Shown here piece after piece: positions 1 to 9,095 of a stretch of DNA of 28,349 nt. The position numbers and the translations under genes were made by a program. The notes under the pieces were generated by a model. The model did not search any database. It saw only the letters and a program-made list of their open reading frames with translations, and was not told the DNA's origin. The stretch comes from CAWEFA01 sp963851385 (lineage in GTDB: Bacteria > Bacteroidota > Bacteroidia > Bacteroidales > DTGW01), in NCBI GenBank assembly GCA_963851385.1, contig CAWKPE010000002.1, forward strand, positions 1-28,349, in the 5' to 3' direction. Numbering within the stretch: position 1 is the first letter of the stretch; each line of letters begins with the position of its first letter.

Positions 1-13
1 CTTAAATAATTGA

Positions 14-57
14 AAAGAGGTTGTCGGAGTTTATTTGAGACAGCCTCTTTAGTTTTG
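14..57 (+). terminator. Rho-independent terminator of an upstream gene
   Basis: A 12-bp stem (left arm 14-25, right arm 39-50, one G-U pair) encloses a 13-nt loop and is followed by AGTTTTG. It most likely ends a plus-strand transcript from before the window, just ahead of the uvrB promoter. Confidence 0.7.
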
Positions 58-87
58 TGTTAAGGTTAATAGCATTTTATAATTTTG
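53..87 (+). promoter_or_regulatory. Bacteroidota-type promoter of uvrB
   Basis: TAATTTTG at 80-87 fits the TAnnTTTG -7 box. TTTTG at 53-57 could be the -33 element; the 22-nt spacing is slightly longer than the usual 19-21. The -7 box ends 6 nt before the uvrB ATG, so the leader would be very short. Confidence 0.5.
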
Positions 88-93
88 CATATT

Positions 94-2106
94 ATGCAAT
101 TTAAATTAATATCTGATTTTAAGCCGACAGGAGATCAGCCGGAAGCAATTCAACAACTTGCTGAAGGTATTCTAGCGCGGTGATAAATTCCAGGTATTGC
201 TTGGTGTAACAGGTCCGGGAAAACATTTACAATTGCCAATTTAATTGAGAAAGTTCAAAAGCCCACGTTGGTTTTAAGCCATAATAAAACTCTGGCAGCC
301 CAATTGTATGGTGAATTCAGGCAATTCTTTCCCGAAAATCTTGTTGAGTATTTTGTTTCTTATTATGATTATTACCAGCCCGAGGCTTATCTTCCGGTAA
401 CTGATACTTATATTGAAAAGGACCTTTCTATAAATGATGAAATTGAAAAGCTTAGACTTAGTGCAACATCAGCGCTTCTTTCAGGCAGGAAAGATGTTAT
501 TGTTGTTGCCTCGGTTTCTTGTATTTATGGTATTGGCAATCCGGAGGATTTTCATAGCAATATTGTAACTATTGAAAAAGGACAAAAAATTGGACGTAAT
601 AAGTTTTTACGTCGATTGGTCGACAGTCTTTATTCACGTAATGAAGTTGATTTTAAAAGGGGAACTTTCCGGGTACGTGGAGATACTGTGGATATACGTT
701 TGCCATATAATGATTATGCATACCGGATAACTTTTTTAGGTGATGAAATTGAAGAAATTGAATCTTTCGATCCTATAAATGGAACCAATATTGAGTATCT
801 TGAAAAAGCTCTGATTTATCCTGCCAATATTTTTGTTACAACTCGAGATCGAATGCAAAAAGCGCTTCAGCAAATTCAGGATGACATGGTAACACAGGTT
901 GAATTTTTTAAAAGTATAGGAAAAGATTTTGAAGCAAAACGTTTGCATGACAGGGTCACTTATGATCTTGAAATGATAAAAGAAATTGGTTATTGTTCGG
1001 GAATTGAAAATTATTCACGTTATTTTGATGGCCGCCTGCCGGGAAGCAGACCATTCTGTTTGCTTGATTATTTTCCAAAGGATTTTCTGATGGTAATTGA
1101 TGAAAGTCATGTTACTATCCCTCAAATCAGGGCGATGCAAGGAGGAGATCATTCAAGAAAACAAACATTGGTTGAGTATGGGTTTCGCTTACCTGCTGCA
1201 ATTGATAATCGTCCTTTGAAATTTGAAGAATTTGAAAGAATCGTTAATCAGACCATTTTTGTCAGTGCTACACCTGCAGATTATGAATTGGAGAAAACTA
1301 AAGGTGTTATTGTGGAGCAGGTTGTAAGGCCAACAGGATTGATAGATCCTGCAATTGAAGTAAGACCCAGCCTTAACCAGATAGATAACCTGATTGGTGA
1401 AATAAATAGAAGGGCTGAGAATAATGAACGAGTATTGGTTACTACATTAACCAAACGCATGGCTGAAGAATTGACAGAATATCTTGCAAGAATGGACATT
1501 CGATGCCAATACATCCATTCGGATGTTGATACCCTGGAACGTGTAAAAATTCTGGATGATTTACGCAACAATGTCTTTGATGTATTAGTAGGAGTCAATT
1601 TACTTCGGGAAGGTCTTGATTTACCTGAGGTTTCACTGGTAGCAATTATTGATGCCGATAAAGAAGGTTTTTTACGTTCAGAACGTTCCCTCACGCAAAC
1701 AGCAGGACGTGCTGCCCGCAATATCAATGGAAAAGTAATTATGTATGCAGATAAAATTACAGATAGCATGCATAGAACAATAGACGAAACAAACCGGCGC
1801 CGCGAAAAACAATTAAAATACAATGAAATTAATAATATTACTCCCCGGCAAATTGTTAAAGCAATTACACCAATTATAGGTTCAATTTATAAACAAGAAT
1901 CTTCAAAGGGTTATACTGAACCTGAATCTATTGATATTGCAGCTGATCCTGTAATAAAGTACATGGATAAAAATGCTTTACAGAAAACTATTGATAAAAC
2001 TCGTAAGGCCATGGAAGCTGCAGCAAAAAAGCTGGATTTTATTGAAGCTGCTCGCCTGCGCGATGAAATTTATATGCTGGACAAATTATTAAAGGAAAAA
2101 AAGTAA
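94..2106 (+). CDS. uvrB: UvrABC system protein B (frameshifted near the N-terminus)
   Basis: UvrB is the helicase-like subunit of the UvrABC excinuclease. It receives damaged DNA from UvrA, verifies the lesion and recruits UvrC. The start at 94 (MQFKLISDFKPTGDQPEAI) matches family N-termini. The Walker A stretch GVTGSGKT is at about 203-225. The beta-hairpin region YFVSYYDYYQPEAYLP, the DEAH-like box VIDESH, motif V/VI (GVNLLREGLDLPE, QTAGRAARN) and a C-terminal UVR motif (DFIEAARLRDEI) are all present. Corrected length is about 670 aa, normal for UvrB. As written, one extra base near 178 gives a stop at 181-183, and one missing base near 215 restores the frame, so only the Walker A segment is read in another frame. 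The rest is intact, so I treat it as a real gene with a probable sequencing error. Confidence 0.95.
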
Positions 2107-2212
2107 AATAAAATAGACGAATGATGAACGACTGACGACAAAGAACTTTATAGTTTCAAGTTTTGGTTCTGGAATTCTCAATTCTCAATTCACATCTTCT
2201 CTATGTTTATAT

Positions 2213-2220
2213 TATCTTTG
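2213..2220 (+). promoter_or_regulatory. -7 promoter box before the DUF6452 gene
   Basis: TATCTTTG matches TAnnTTTG, about 100 nt upstream of the ATG at 2324. I see no clear -33 element. The rest of the 2107-2323 gap holds low-complexity short words (tandem ATTCTCA units near 2173-2190) and no gene. Confidence 0.4.
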
Positions 2221-2323
2221 CTATTAAACCAGTAATTGCTATTTTTATACTGGCTTAAGTTTCTATGATTTTAAAAAGAAAAAAGTGAATTGCACTAAAT
2301 TTAATAAGAAGATAATAAACATT

Positions 2324-2857
2324 ATGCGCGTTATAAAAAAAATCATTATTGGATTATTATTTATTGTATTCATAGTTCTTTTCTTCTCTTCCTGCACAGA
2401 TACATGCACTTCTCAAATGACTGCAAATAGGGAAATAAAATTGGCTTTTGAATATAGAAATGGTAGTACTTTTGTTGATACTACTCTTAGTCATGTATTT
2501 ATTTCTATCAGACATGACACCATGTTATATACCAATGAAACAGCTTCAACAGTCAGCCTGGAGCTTAATCTGAATAGTGATACTTCAGTCTTTTATTTTA
2601 AAACGGATTCTATTATTACTTCAAAAATTATTGATACATTGACTTTTACTTATCATAGGGATATTCAACTGATATCATCTGAATGCGGATTTAATGCGGT
2701 TTTTACGAATTTACAACTTGAGCCCAATTATACTCATAATATAATTGATTCAATTATATTAGTTGTAGCTGATATAAATTCAAATGTCACAATAAACTAT
2801 AATGTTGTAATAAAATCAGATACTGCTAAATTGAAAAAGAAGATTATATTAAGATAA
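2324..2857 (+). CDS. DUF6452-like lipoprotein
   Basis: This is a predicted lipoprotein of about 177 aa. I chose the ATG at 2324 over the in-frame GTG at 2285 because it begins a clean signal peptide: MRVIKK, a hydrophobic run, then lipobox FFSSC. The mature part starts TDTCTS and is rich in beta-strand-like segments, with a second conserved-looking Cys in SSECGF. Length, signal, ECGF region and position before the next gene agree with the Bacteroidota family DUF6452, recognised from memory. Function is unknown. The next gene starts 25 nt downstream, so the two are probably one operon. It should sit in the periplasm or at the outer membrane. Confidence 0.75.
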   Translation: MRVIKKIIIGLLFIVFIVLFFSSCTDTCTSQMTANREIKLAFEYRNGSTFVDTTLSHVFISIRHDTMLYTNETASTVSLELNLNSDTSVFYFKTDSIITSKIIDTLTFTYHRDIQLISSECGFNAVFTNLQLEPNYTHNIIDSIILVVADINSNVTINYNVVIKSDTAKLKKKIILR

Positions 2858-2882
2858 TTCTAACAGGTTAATTCAATTTTTA

Positions 2883-3554
2883 GTGAAAAGAACAGTAATA
2901 ATTTTAATTTGGTTTATAATAGCATCATTGTCTGATGCAAGTTGCCAGGAAATGAATGCGCAGAAGCAGGGAATAAGCATTGGATATGATTTTTCGGGAT
3001 TATTTGTTAAAATTTTTCAACCATATCAAACCACAGGTGAAGTCTCTATTAATGCCGGTGCATTTAAAAAGTTTTATTATACTGTTGAAGCAGGACTTCT
3101 TAAAATAAATGACAAAGAAACCAACTTTAATTATTATGCTGATGGCAAATATATAAGAGCAGGTTTTGATTACAATTTTTATAAAAGAAAAACACCCGAT
3201 GAAAATAATATGATTTTTATTGGTTTGAGGTACGGCCTGTCATCATTAAATCATAGTGCCGACAGCATTACTATCGTTAGCGAGAAATGGGGAAATTATA
3301 AAATTGATTCCATTCCTAATGCAAAAGTAAGTGCTCAATGGATAGAAATTGCTGCAGGTATAAGAGTTGAGATAGTCAGAAATTTTTCTATGGGCTGGTC
3401 AGGGCGTTTACGATTTCGTACTCATACAACAGGCGATGAGAAAGTACAACCTTTTATCATTCCTGGATTCGGCAGCGGATATAGTAATATTACACTGGGA
3501 TTCAATTATTCATTATACTATACTATTCCCTTAAGGAAATATCAAAAAAAATAG
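2883..3554 (+). CDS. DUF6048-like outer-membrane beta-barrel protein
   Basis: A 223-aa protein with an N-terminal signal peptide (MKRTVIILIWFIIASLSDAS) followed by alternating aromatic and polar strands typical of a small barrel. Segments such as SIGYDFSGL, MIFIGLRYGLSS, WIEIAAGIRVEI and FSMGWSGRLRFR match what I know of DUF6048, whose genes usually follow DUF6452 genes. The start is GTG at 2883; no ATG exists between the previous in-frame stop (2850-2852) and the signal peptide. Function is unknown. The likely role is an outer-membrane partner of the preceding lipoprotein, inferred only from adjacency. Confidence 0.75.
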   Translation: MKRTVIILIWFIIASLSDASCQEMNAQKQGISIGYDFSGLFVKIFQPYQTTGEVSINAGAFKKFYYTVEAGLLKINDKETNFNYYADGKYIRAGFDYNFYKRKTPDENNMIFIGLRYGLSSLNHSADSITIVSEKWGNYKIDSIPNAKVSAQWIEIAAGIRVEIVRNFSMGWSGRLRFRTHTTGDEKVQPFIIPGFGSGYSNITLGFNYSLYYTIPLRKYQKK

Positions 3555-3575
3555 ATTTTACGAATACTTACTAAT

Positions 3576-4031
3576 TCAAAGTTTTCCGAAAAGTTTTGCA
3601 AAGAACCGGTGCATGGCATGCCCTCCTTTTGGATTTAAATACATGAAAATGCATTTTCCTGTTATCAATTCAATTTCTTTTGCCTTTATTAATTGTTCGG
3701 ATTTAGGAGTATCGGATTTTTGCTGAATCCATACCATATCAAAACCTCTTTCTACGGCTGATTCAATGAGTTCGTCAGTTGCGTGTTGAGGAGTTACAAC
3801 ATAAAGGTGCCTTACATTTTGTGGAACATCTAAAGGTAATTTATAACAAGGTACTCCTTCTATACTATTAACTTCCGGATGAATAGGATACAGGTCGTAA
3901 CCAGAAGTCTTAAATAACTCAAATACCCTATTTCCAAATTTCTTCTTATCGCGTGATGCTCCGGCAATGGCAATTTCTTTAGCTGAAAGAAATTTATTGA
4001 TAGTATTTGTTTGTACATTTTTACTCTTCAT
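3576..4031 (-). CDS. CoA-binding domain protein (YccU-like)
   Basis: A 151-aa single-domain Rossmann-fold protein of the CoA_binding_2 type. The nucleotide-binding start (EIAIAGASRDKKKFGNRVF), IHPEVNSIEGVPCY, the VTPQHATDELIESAVERG stretch and GKCIFMYLNPKGGHAMHRF fit the short stand-alone family related to the CoA-binding domain of succinyl-CoA synthetase. No catalytic role is established for these proteins. It is convergent with the DUF6048 gene and lies downstream of the Ldh-family gene on the same strand with a gap of about 130 nt, so co-transcription is possible but not shown. Confidence 0.85.
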   Translation of the reverse strand: MKSKNVQTNTINKFLSAKEIAIAGASRDKKKFGNRVFELFKTSGYDLYPIHPEVNSIEGVPCYKLPLDVPQNVRHLYVVTPQHATDELIESAVERGFDMVWIQQKSDTPKSEQLIKAKEIELITGKCIFMYLNPKGGHAMHRFFAKLFGKL

Positions 4032-4163
4032 TGAATATTTTTGATTAAAATTAAAAAACTTAACAAAATAATTTCATCTTTGAAGTGATTATGACTACAA
4101 TTTTATTGAACCTTTAACTCTTTGCTAAAAATCAATAAATTTCAGCCTCCAGCCAACTGCTTT

Positions 4164-5234
4164 TTATTTAAACTCAACCCCGAAATATTTGGCAACCTCT
4201 TCGATATCTCTTACAATTTCATGGATTATGGTTATTCCATTTTTTTTCAAAAATTCTTCTTTTTCTCTCTCAGGGTCTCCCGGAATAAGAACTTTTGTTT
4301 TGCCCGGTGCAACTTTCGCATTTCTGAAAGTTCCAATCCATTCATCCATTTTAGCTTTGAATTGATCGGATGACTGGAAAGCATCAATACGCATAGCACC
4401 AAAAAAATGTCCTGTTCCTTCACCTACTTTTTTATCGAGCACTGGTAAGTATGCAACAGAAGGTGGAACAAATGGTCCAAAATTAGCACCTGAAAGCACT
4501 GCAGAGAGAATATCAACTATAGATGCAAGACAATATCCTTTATGACTGCCATGTTCATAATCTCCTCCAAGAGTAACCATAGATCCACCTTTTGCAAGTA
4601 TTCCCGGGTCATCTGATTGGTTACCGTCTTTATCCTGCACAAAACCAAAAGATACTTTTTCATTTTTCTTTTCAGAAATGGCAAGTTTACCACGTGCAAT
4701 AGGCGTTGTGGCAAAATCAGCAACAAAAGGAGGTTGCTTGCCCGCCGGAATTGCAACTGCAATAGGATTAGTTCCCAGCAAACGGGAAATTGAGAATGTA
4801 GGAGCCACAAGAGGATTTGCATTGGTCATACAAATACCTATCATGTCATGTTCCAGCGCCATCATTGCATAATAACCGGCAATACCAAAATGATTTGAAT
4901 TGCGGGTTGAAACCCAACCAGTGCCTGCATGTTTTGCTTTGTTTATTGCTACATTCATAGAATTTGTAGCAGCAACCATTCCAATAGCATTGTCTCCATC
5001 AACTACTGCTGTACTTGGTGTTTCATGAATTATTTTAATTTGCGGAGTTGTGTTAATCCGTTTAGCTTTCCACAGTTCAAAATAATCTTTAAGACGCATC
5101 ATTCCATGGGAAGGAAGTCCGTGTAATTCAGCAGCAATAAATACTTTTGCAATAACTTCAGAATGTATTGGGCTGCAACCCATTTTTTTGAAAATCGTAC
5201 TTGTGAATTCAGATAAATAATCGTGTGAGTACAT
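4164..5234 (-). CDS. Ldh-family NAD(P)-dependent 2-hydroxyacid dehydrogenase
   Basis: A 356-aa, full-length member of the malate/L-lactate dehydrogenase family (PF02615 type), distinct from the classical Rossmann malate and lactate dehydrogenases. These enzymes oxidise 2-hydroxyacids such as malate, L-lactate, sulfolactate or ureidoglycolate with NAD(P). Family landmarks are ELHGLPSHG near residues 32-40, the VSTRNSNHFGIAGYY segment with its conserved His, ICMTNANPLVAP, LLGTNPIAVAIPAG and VADFATTPIARGKL. Substrate cannot be told from sequence. The start at 5234 is supported by the family N-terminus and by a -7 box 30 nt upstream. The gene is divergent from thiM. Confidence 0.9.
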   Translation of the reverse strand: MYSHDYLSEFTSTIFKKMGCSPIHSEVIAKVFIAAELHGLPSHGMMRLKDYFELWKAKRINTTPQIKIIHETPSTAVVDGDNAIGMVAATNSMNVAINKAKHAGTGWVSTRNSNHFGIAGYYAMMALEHDMIGICMTNANPLVAPTFSISRLLGTNPIAVAIPAGKQPPFVADFATTPIARGKLAISEKKNEKVSFGFVQDKDGNQSDDPGILAKGGSMVTLGGDYEHGSHKGYCLASIVDILSAVLSGANFGPFVPPSVAYLPVLDKKVGEGTGHFFGAMRIDAFQSSDQFKAKMDEWIGTFRNAKVAPGKTKVLIPGDPEREKEEFLKKNGITIIHEIVRDIEEVAKYFGVEFK

Positions 5235-5264
5235 TTATTATTTCATTATTATTATTTTAAAGGA

Positions 5265-5272
5265 CAAAGATA
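5265..5272 (-). promoter_or_regulatory. -7 promoter box of the Ldh-family gene
   Basis: CAAAGATA on the plus strand reads TATCTTTG on the minus strand, an exact TAnnTTTG match 30 nt before the minus-strand ATG at 5234. No -33 element is obvious. Confidence 0.45.
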
Positions 5273-5286
5273 TGAGAAATATTTAT

Positions 5287-5364
5287 ACCGGATACCGGAT
5301 GAAGGATAGTAGATACTGATTTTCAAGATAGAGAAATGTTATTATGAATCCTGTATCTTGCATC
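5287..5364. repeat. Degenerate short-word intergenic repeat
   Basis: Between two divergent promoters lies a run of near-repeated words: ACCGGATACCGGATGAAGG, then GATAGTAGATACTG, then ATCCTGTATCTTGCATC at 5348-5364. The last word recurs with one mismatch at 12104-12120. It has no coding potential. Confidence 0.5.
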
Positions 5365-5415
5365 TTTTTCTTAAACATCGACTAATACAATAGAATATCC
5401 AAACCTGATAAATCT

Positions 5416-5423
5416 TATCTTTG
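5416..5423 (+). promoter_or_regulatory. -7 promoter box of thiM
   Basis: TATCTTTG matches TAnnTTTG, 46 nt upstream of the thiM ATG. The leader shows none of the conserved TPP riboswitch blocks (no CUGAGA or ACCUGAUCUGG-like stretch). Confidence 0.5.
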
Positions 5424-5469
5424 TTATTTTATATAACAAAAAATAATTTAGTCAATAAAGAACATCGCA

Positions 5470-6264
5470 ATGAAAGAACATCTTTGGCAATTAAGACAGA
5501 AAGTTAATGAAACTTCCCCGCTAGTTCATAACATTACAAATTATGTAGTGATGAACACTACAGCGAATGCGTTATTGGCCATTGGTGCTTCACCTGTTAT
5601 GGCTCATGCAGAAGATGAAGTAGAAGACATGGTTCAAATTGCCAGTTCACTTGTAATCAATATAGGGACTTTAAGCAACAAATGGGTGAATGCGATGAAG
5701 CTGGCATTAATAAAAGCAAACCAAATGCATAAACCTATAGTTCTTGATCCTGTTGGCGCAGGAGCTACGCCATTTAGAAATAAGGTTCTAACCGAATTAT
5801 TGGCAAAGGGAAATTTTTCTGTCATCCGGGGAAATGCATCAGAAATTATGGCTTTGGCTTTTGCACAGCATAAAACCCGGGGAGTCGATAGCATGGAATC
5901 TTCTTCGAATGCTGAATCAGCAGCCAAGTTTTTAAATAAGAAATATGGAAGTATAATTTGCATAAGTGGAGCAATTGACTATATCATAAACAATGATAAA
6001 TTAGTTAAAATTAGCAATGGGCATCCTTTGATGTCAAAGGTAACCGGAATGGGTTGTACAGCAACTGCATTAATAGGAGCTTTTATAGGAACAGGTGAAG
6101 ATATTTTTGATTCAACTGTTGCAGCGACTGCAGTAATGGCAATAGCCGGAGAATTGGCTTTTTCAATTTCCCATGGACCTGGAAGTCTTCAAATGAATTT
6201 TTTAGACAAGTTATACAACTTGACCGAAGAGGAATTCTTCAAGACGATCAAAATAGAATTTTAA
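5470..6264 (+). CDS. thiM: Hydroxyethylthiazole kinase
   Basis: ThiM phosphorylates 4-methyl-5-(2-hydroxyethyl)thiazole with ATP, salvaging the thiazole half of thiamine. The 264-aa protein is full length and has the family signatures VHNITNYVVMNTTANALLAIGA at residues about 19-40, GASPVMAHAEDEVEDM, PIVLDPVGAGATPFR, VIRGNASEI and the nucleotide/catalytic loop SKVTGMGCTATALIGAF with the conserved Cys. thiE follows after 113 nt on the same strand. Together they take salvaged thiazole to thiamine phosphate, given HMP-PP from elsewhere. No thiD is present in the window. Confidence 0.96.
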   Translation: MKEHLWQLRQKVNETSPLVHNITNYVVMNTTANALLAIGASPVMAHAEDEVEDMVQIASSLVINIGTLSNKWVNAMKLALIKANQMHKPIVLDPVGAGATPFRNKVLTELLAKGNFSVIRGNASEIMALAFAQHKTRGVDSMESSSNAESAAKFLNKKYGSIICISGAIDYIINNDKLVKISNGHPLMSKVTGMGCTATALIGAFIGTGEDIFDSTVAATAVMAIAGELAFSISHGPGSLQMNFLDKLYNLTEEEFFKTIKIEF

Positions 6265-6309
6265 TATGTCTAACTAAAGAATTTATTTTATATTTTGCAG
6301 TCTTTAAAT

Positions 6310-6342
6310 TTCGGTTTCCATTCTCCGGTTTCCGGTCTCCAC
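6310..6342. repeat. Degenerate short-word repeat between thiM and thiE
   Basis: The words TTTCGGTTTCC, ATTCTCCGG, TTTCCGG and TCTCCAC follow each other. This resembles the other low-complexity gap sequences of this window and does not look like a riboswitch or a gene. Confidence 0.5.
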
Positions 6343-6377
6343 TATTTAATAATTGGCTCAAACAAATAAAATATAAA

Positions 6378-7010
6378 ATGGATTACAGTCTCTATCTTGT
6401 AACAGATGAAAAGGTTTCGAAAGGAAGAAGTATTATTAATGTTGTTAGGCTTGCTGTTGAAGGTGGAGTGACAATAGTTCAATTGAGGGAAAAAGAATTG
6501 AGTACTAGACAATTTATTGAACGTGCTCTTGAATTAAAAAAAATTCTAAATCCTTTGCGAGTTCCCTTAATTATAAATGACAGAGTTGATATAGCAATTG
6601 CTATCAATGCTGATGGTATTCATATCGGGCAAAGCGATATGCCTTTTGAGATGGTTAAACAAATGGTTCCAAAAGAAATGATTATAGGATTGTCTGTTGA
6701 AACAATGGAACAAGCCCGTGAAGCTGAAAAATATGATATAGATTATTTAGGAGTAAGCCCTATTTTTTCAACTCCTACCAAAACAAATTTTAACGAAAGG
6801 CCATGGGGTCTTGAAGGTTTGAAAAAATTAAGAAGCTTTTCAAAACATAAATTAGTTGCAATTGGTGGAATAAATACTAACAATGTTGCTGATGTAATAA
6901 ATGCCGGTGCTGACGGTGTGTCAGTCGTGTCTGCAATTTGTTCTTCAAATGATCCTAAAATTGCTGCAAAAGAACTATTGGAAATTGTAAAGAAAACTAA
7001 AAAATTATAA
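6378..7010 (+). CDS. thiE: Thiamine-phosphate synthase
   Basis: ThiE joins HMP pyrophosphate and thiazole phosphate to give thiamine monophosphate. The 210-aa TIM-barrel protein is full length: YLVTDEKV at the start, VEGGVTIVQLREKELSTRQF (pyrophosphate and substrate site), VPLIINDRVDIAIAINADG, IHIGQSDMPF, IIGLSVETMEQA, YLGVSPIFSTPTK and the phosphate-binding VAIGGINTNNV and GADGVSVVSAI loops. It lies downstream of thiM and is convergent with the SDR gene, whose stop is 9 nt away. No promoter of its own with an exact -7 match is visible, so it may depend on thiM transcription. Confidence 0.96.
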   Translation: MDYSLYLVTDEKVSKGRSIINVVRLAVEGGVTIVQLREKELSTRQFIERALELKKILNPLRVPLIINDRVDIAIAINADGIHIGQSDMPFEMVKQMVPKEMIIGLSVETMEQAREAEKYDIDYLGVSPIFSTPTKTNFNERPWGLEGLKKLRSFSKHKLVAIGGINTNNVADVINAGADGVSVVSAICSSNDPKIAAKELLEIVKKTKKL

Positions 7011-7019
7011 AGATATAAT

Positions 7020-7682
7020 TTATGAATGAGCCAGTCTGACTATATCCTTACATTCTAGGATTTGCTTTTCATAGCCTTTAATTGTAGCATTTATCATTCC
7101 CAGACTTACTTCTTTCAGGGTTGTAACATAACGTGACATCAACAGTTTTAGCAGTGGATAAATAAAACTTAAAACTCTATAAATTTTATAAGTATTTTTT
7201 AATCCCTTTGTTGGCTGAATATATCCTGGTCTAAACATGTATGCTTTTTTTGGAAATAATTCCATAAGTTTATTTTCAGTTTTGCCTTTTACTCTTGCCC
7301 ACATGCTGCGGCCCTTTTCACTGCTATCTGTTCCAGCACCTGAAACATAGCAAAAGGTCATTTCGGGGTTTAGTTTTGCAATAACACTTGCAAAATTTAT
7401 TGTAATATCATAAGTTATTCGGTTGTATTTTTCTGCTTTCATTCCTAAAGAGGATACACCTAGACAGAAAAAACAAGCACTATAACCTGCCAGTTTATTT
7501 TCTATTATCGAGAAATCAAAAAAATTGTCATGAATTATCTCGCTTAATTTAGGGTGCAGGATATTACATGGTCGCCTGTTTATTACAAGCACCTTTTCAA
7601 CATCGGGGTGTAGAAGGCATTCGTGCAACACACCTTCACCAACCATTCCGGTTGCTCCCGTTATAATTGCTTTGAGTTTCAT
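7020..7682 (-). CDS. Atypical SDR / NAD(P)H-binding oxidoreductase
   Basis: A 220-aa Rossmann-fold protein. The N-terminus KAIITGATGMVGEGVLHECL carries the TGATGxxG dinucleotide-binding loop of atypical short-chain dehydrogenases. VINRRP follows at the end of strand 2, then FFCLGVSS, FCYVSGAGTDSS and RPGYIQPTKG. The pattern resembles bacterial NAD-dependent epimerase-like proteins related to HTATIP2/TIP30. A canonical YxxxK catalytic pair is not evident, so catalysis is uncertain. The substrate is unknown. The start at 7682 is fixed by the TGATG motif close behind it. Confidence 0.82.
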   Translation of the reverse strand: MKLKAIITGATGMVGEGVLHECLLHPDVEKVLVINRRPCNILHPKLSEIIHDNFFDFSIIENKLAGYSACFFCLGVSSLGMKAEKYNRITYDITINFASVIAKLNPEMTFCYVSGAGTDSSEKGRSMWARVKGKTENKLMELFPKKAYMFRPGYIQPTKGLKNTYKIYRVLSFIYPLLKLLMSRYVTTLKEVSLGMINATIKGYEKQILECKDIVRLAHS

Positions 7683-7707
7683 AATAGTAATAAGTCTTAT
7701 TCTATTT

Positions 7708-7715
7708 CAAAATTA
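7708..7715 (-). promoter_or_regulatory. -7 promoter box of the SDR gene
   Basis: CAAAATTA on the plus strand reads TAATTTTG on the minus strand, a TAnnTTTG match 25 nt before the ATG at 7682. The remaining gap to 7926 is AT-rich, and I see no other element in it. Confidence 0.4.
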
Positions 7716-7926
7716 ATATCTTACTTTGAATTAGATAATAACTATGTCTTTTATATTTTGTTAATTATAAATTCCAAGTTTGATTAAATTATTAATTTTA
7801 TTCCATATATAATACTAATATTATTACTAAACACTGGGTTTTAATTAGAAAAGCCCTTTACAGTTTTATTCCAGAGAATTTGATTCTGTATTATAAAAAG
7901 TTTCTTAAATAATTTATCTTAATAAA

Positions 7927-8976
7927 ATGGAAGACATAAATTTCAAAAAGCAACAATTTGCCAGTGATAATTGCGCTGGCATTTGTCCCGAGGCATTGCA
8001 AAGTCTTATTAATGCAAATCAGGGACACGCCATTTCCTATGGTGATGATCCGTGGACAGCAGAAGCTTGCGACCTGTTTCGTGAAATTTTTGAAATTGAT
8101 TGCGAGGCGTTTTTTGTATTTACTGGTACTGCTGCGAATTCGCTTTCGCTTGCAAGTTTATGCAGACCCTATAACAGCATAATATGTCATGAAAACAGCC
8201 ATATTGAGACTGATGAATGTGGTGCACCGGAGTTCTTCTCTAATGGGGCTAAAATCTTATTGGGAAATGGAACGAATGGCAAACTTGATCCGAAAAGTAT
8301 TGAATTTATAGTTAACAAACGATCTGATATCCATTTTCCAAAACCCAAAGTCGTTAGCCTGACACAATCTACAGAATTGGGAACAGTATATACTCAGTCA
8401 GAACTTAATGAGATCAATGCTACGACTAAAAAGTATGGTCTGCATATTCACATGGATGGAGCACGTTTTGCAAATGCACTAGTAACTCTGGGCACTAAAC
8501 CAAAAGAAATTAGCTGGCAGTGCGGTGTTGATGTGTTGTGTTTTGGAGGAGTAAAAAACGGTCTGGCCGTTGGTGAAGCTATTTTATTTTTTAACAGACA
8601 AATGGCTGATGAATTTGCTTACCGTTGTAAGCAAGCGGGTCAATTATCGTCTAAAATGAGATTTCTGGCAGCGCCCTGGGTCGGAATTTTAAAGAATAAT
8701 GTTTGGTTGCATAATGCAAAGCATGCCAATCATTGTGCTGTACTTCTTGAAGAACAAATTAAAAAAATACCGGAACTTAAAATTGTTTATCCTCGTGAAG
8801 CGAATGCTGTATTTGTCCAAATTCCGAAAAAAGTATCAGATGCGCTGCATGAAATGGGTTGGCATTTTTATTCATTTATTAGCGCTGATAATGCCCGCTT
8901 TATGTGTTCATGGGATACTACCGAAGAAAGTATTTACGAACTAATAACTGATATTAAAACGTGTCTGTCTAAATAA
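7927..8976 (+). CDS. Threonine aldolase-like PLP enzyme
   Basis: A 349-aa fold-type I PLP enzyme of the beta-eliminating lyase/low-specificity L-threonine aldolase family, which cleaves L-threonine or L-allo-threonine to glycine and acetaldehyde. Visible landmarks are SDNCAGICPEALQSL at the start, YGDDPWTAEACDLFREIF, FVFTGTAANSLSL (PLP phosphate region), the NSHIETDECGAPEFF stretch, HIHMDGARFANAL with the cofactor-binding Asp, and VLCFGGVKNGLAVGEA with the Schiff-base Lys. The start fits the family. It is divergent from the SDR gene. Specificity (threonine or another beta-hydroxy amino acid) cannot be decided from sequence. Confidence 0.9.
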   Translation: MEDINFKKQQFASDNCAGICPEALQSLINANQGHAISYGDDPWTAEACDLFREIFEIDCEAFFVFTGTAANSLSLASLCRPYNSIICHENSHIETDECGAPEFFSNGAKILLGNGTNGKLDPKSIEFIVNKRSDIHFPKPKVVSLTQSTELGTVYTQSELNEINATTKKYGLHIHMDGARFANALVTLGTKPKEISWQCGVDVLCFGGVKNGLAVGEAILFFNRQMADEFAYRCKQAGQLSSKMRFLAAPWVGILKNNVWLHNAKHANHCAVLLEEQIKKIPELKIVYPREANAVFVQIPKKVSDALHEMGWHFYSFISADNARFMCSWDTTEESIYELITDIKTCLSK

Positions 8977-9095
8977 AAAAATACATAATTTAGGTTGTCA
9001 CAAAAAATTACTCGTCTTATTTATATTTGAACTTCATTGCAAAAAAATCGAAATTAAAAATTATTGATTTTACTTTTTGTTTTCAAAATACATTA

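Noticed and set aside
1281..1823. 180-aa open frame on the minus strand inside uvrB
   Set aside because: It is the shadow of a conserved uvrB segment; no family resemblance or independent start signal.
5235..5469. TPP riboswitch before thiM
   Set aside because: None of the conserved THI-box blocks could be found by eye.
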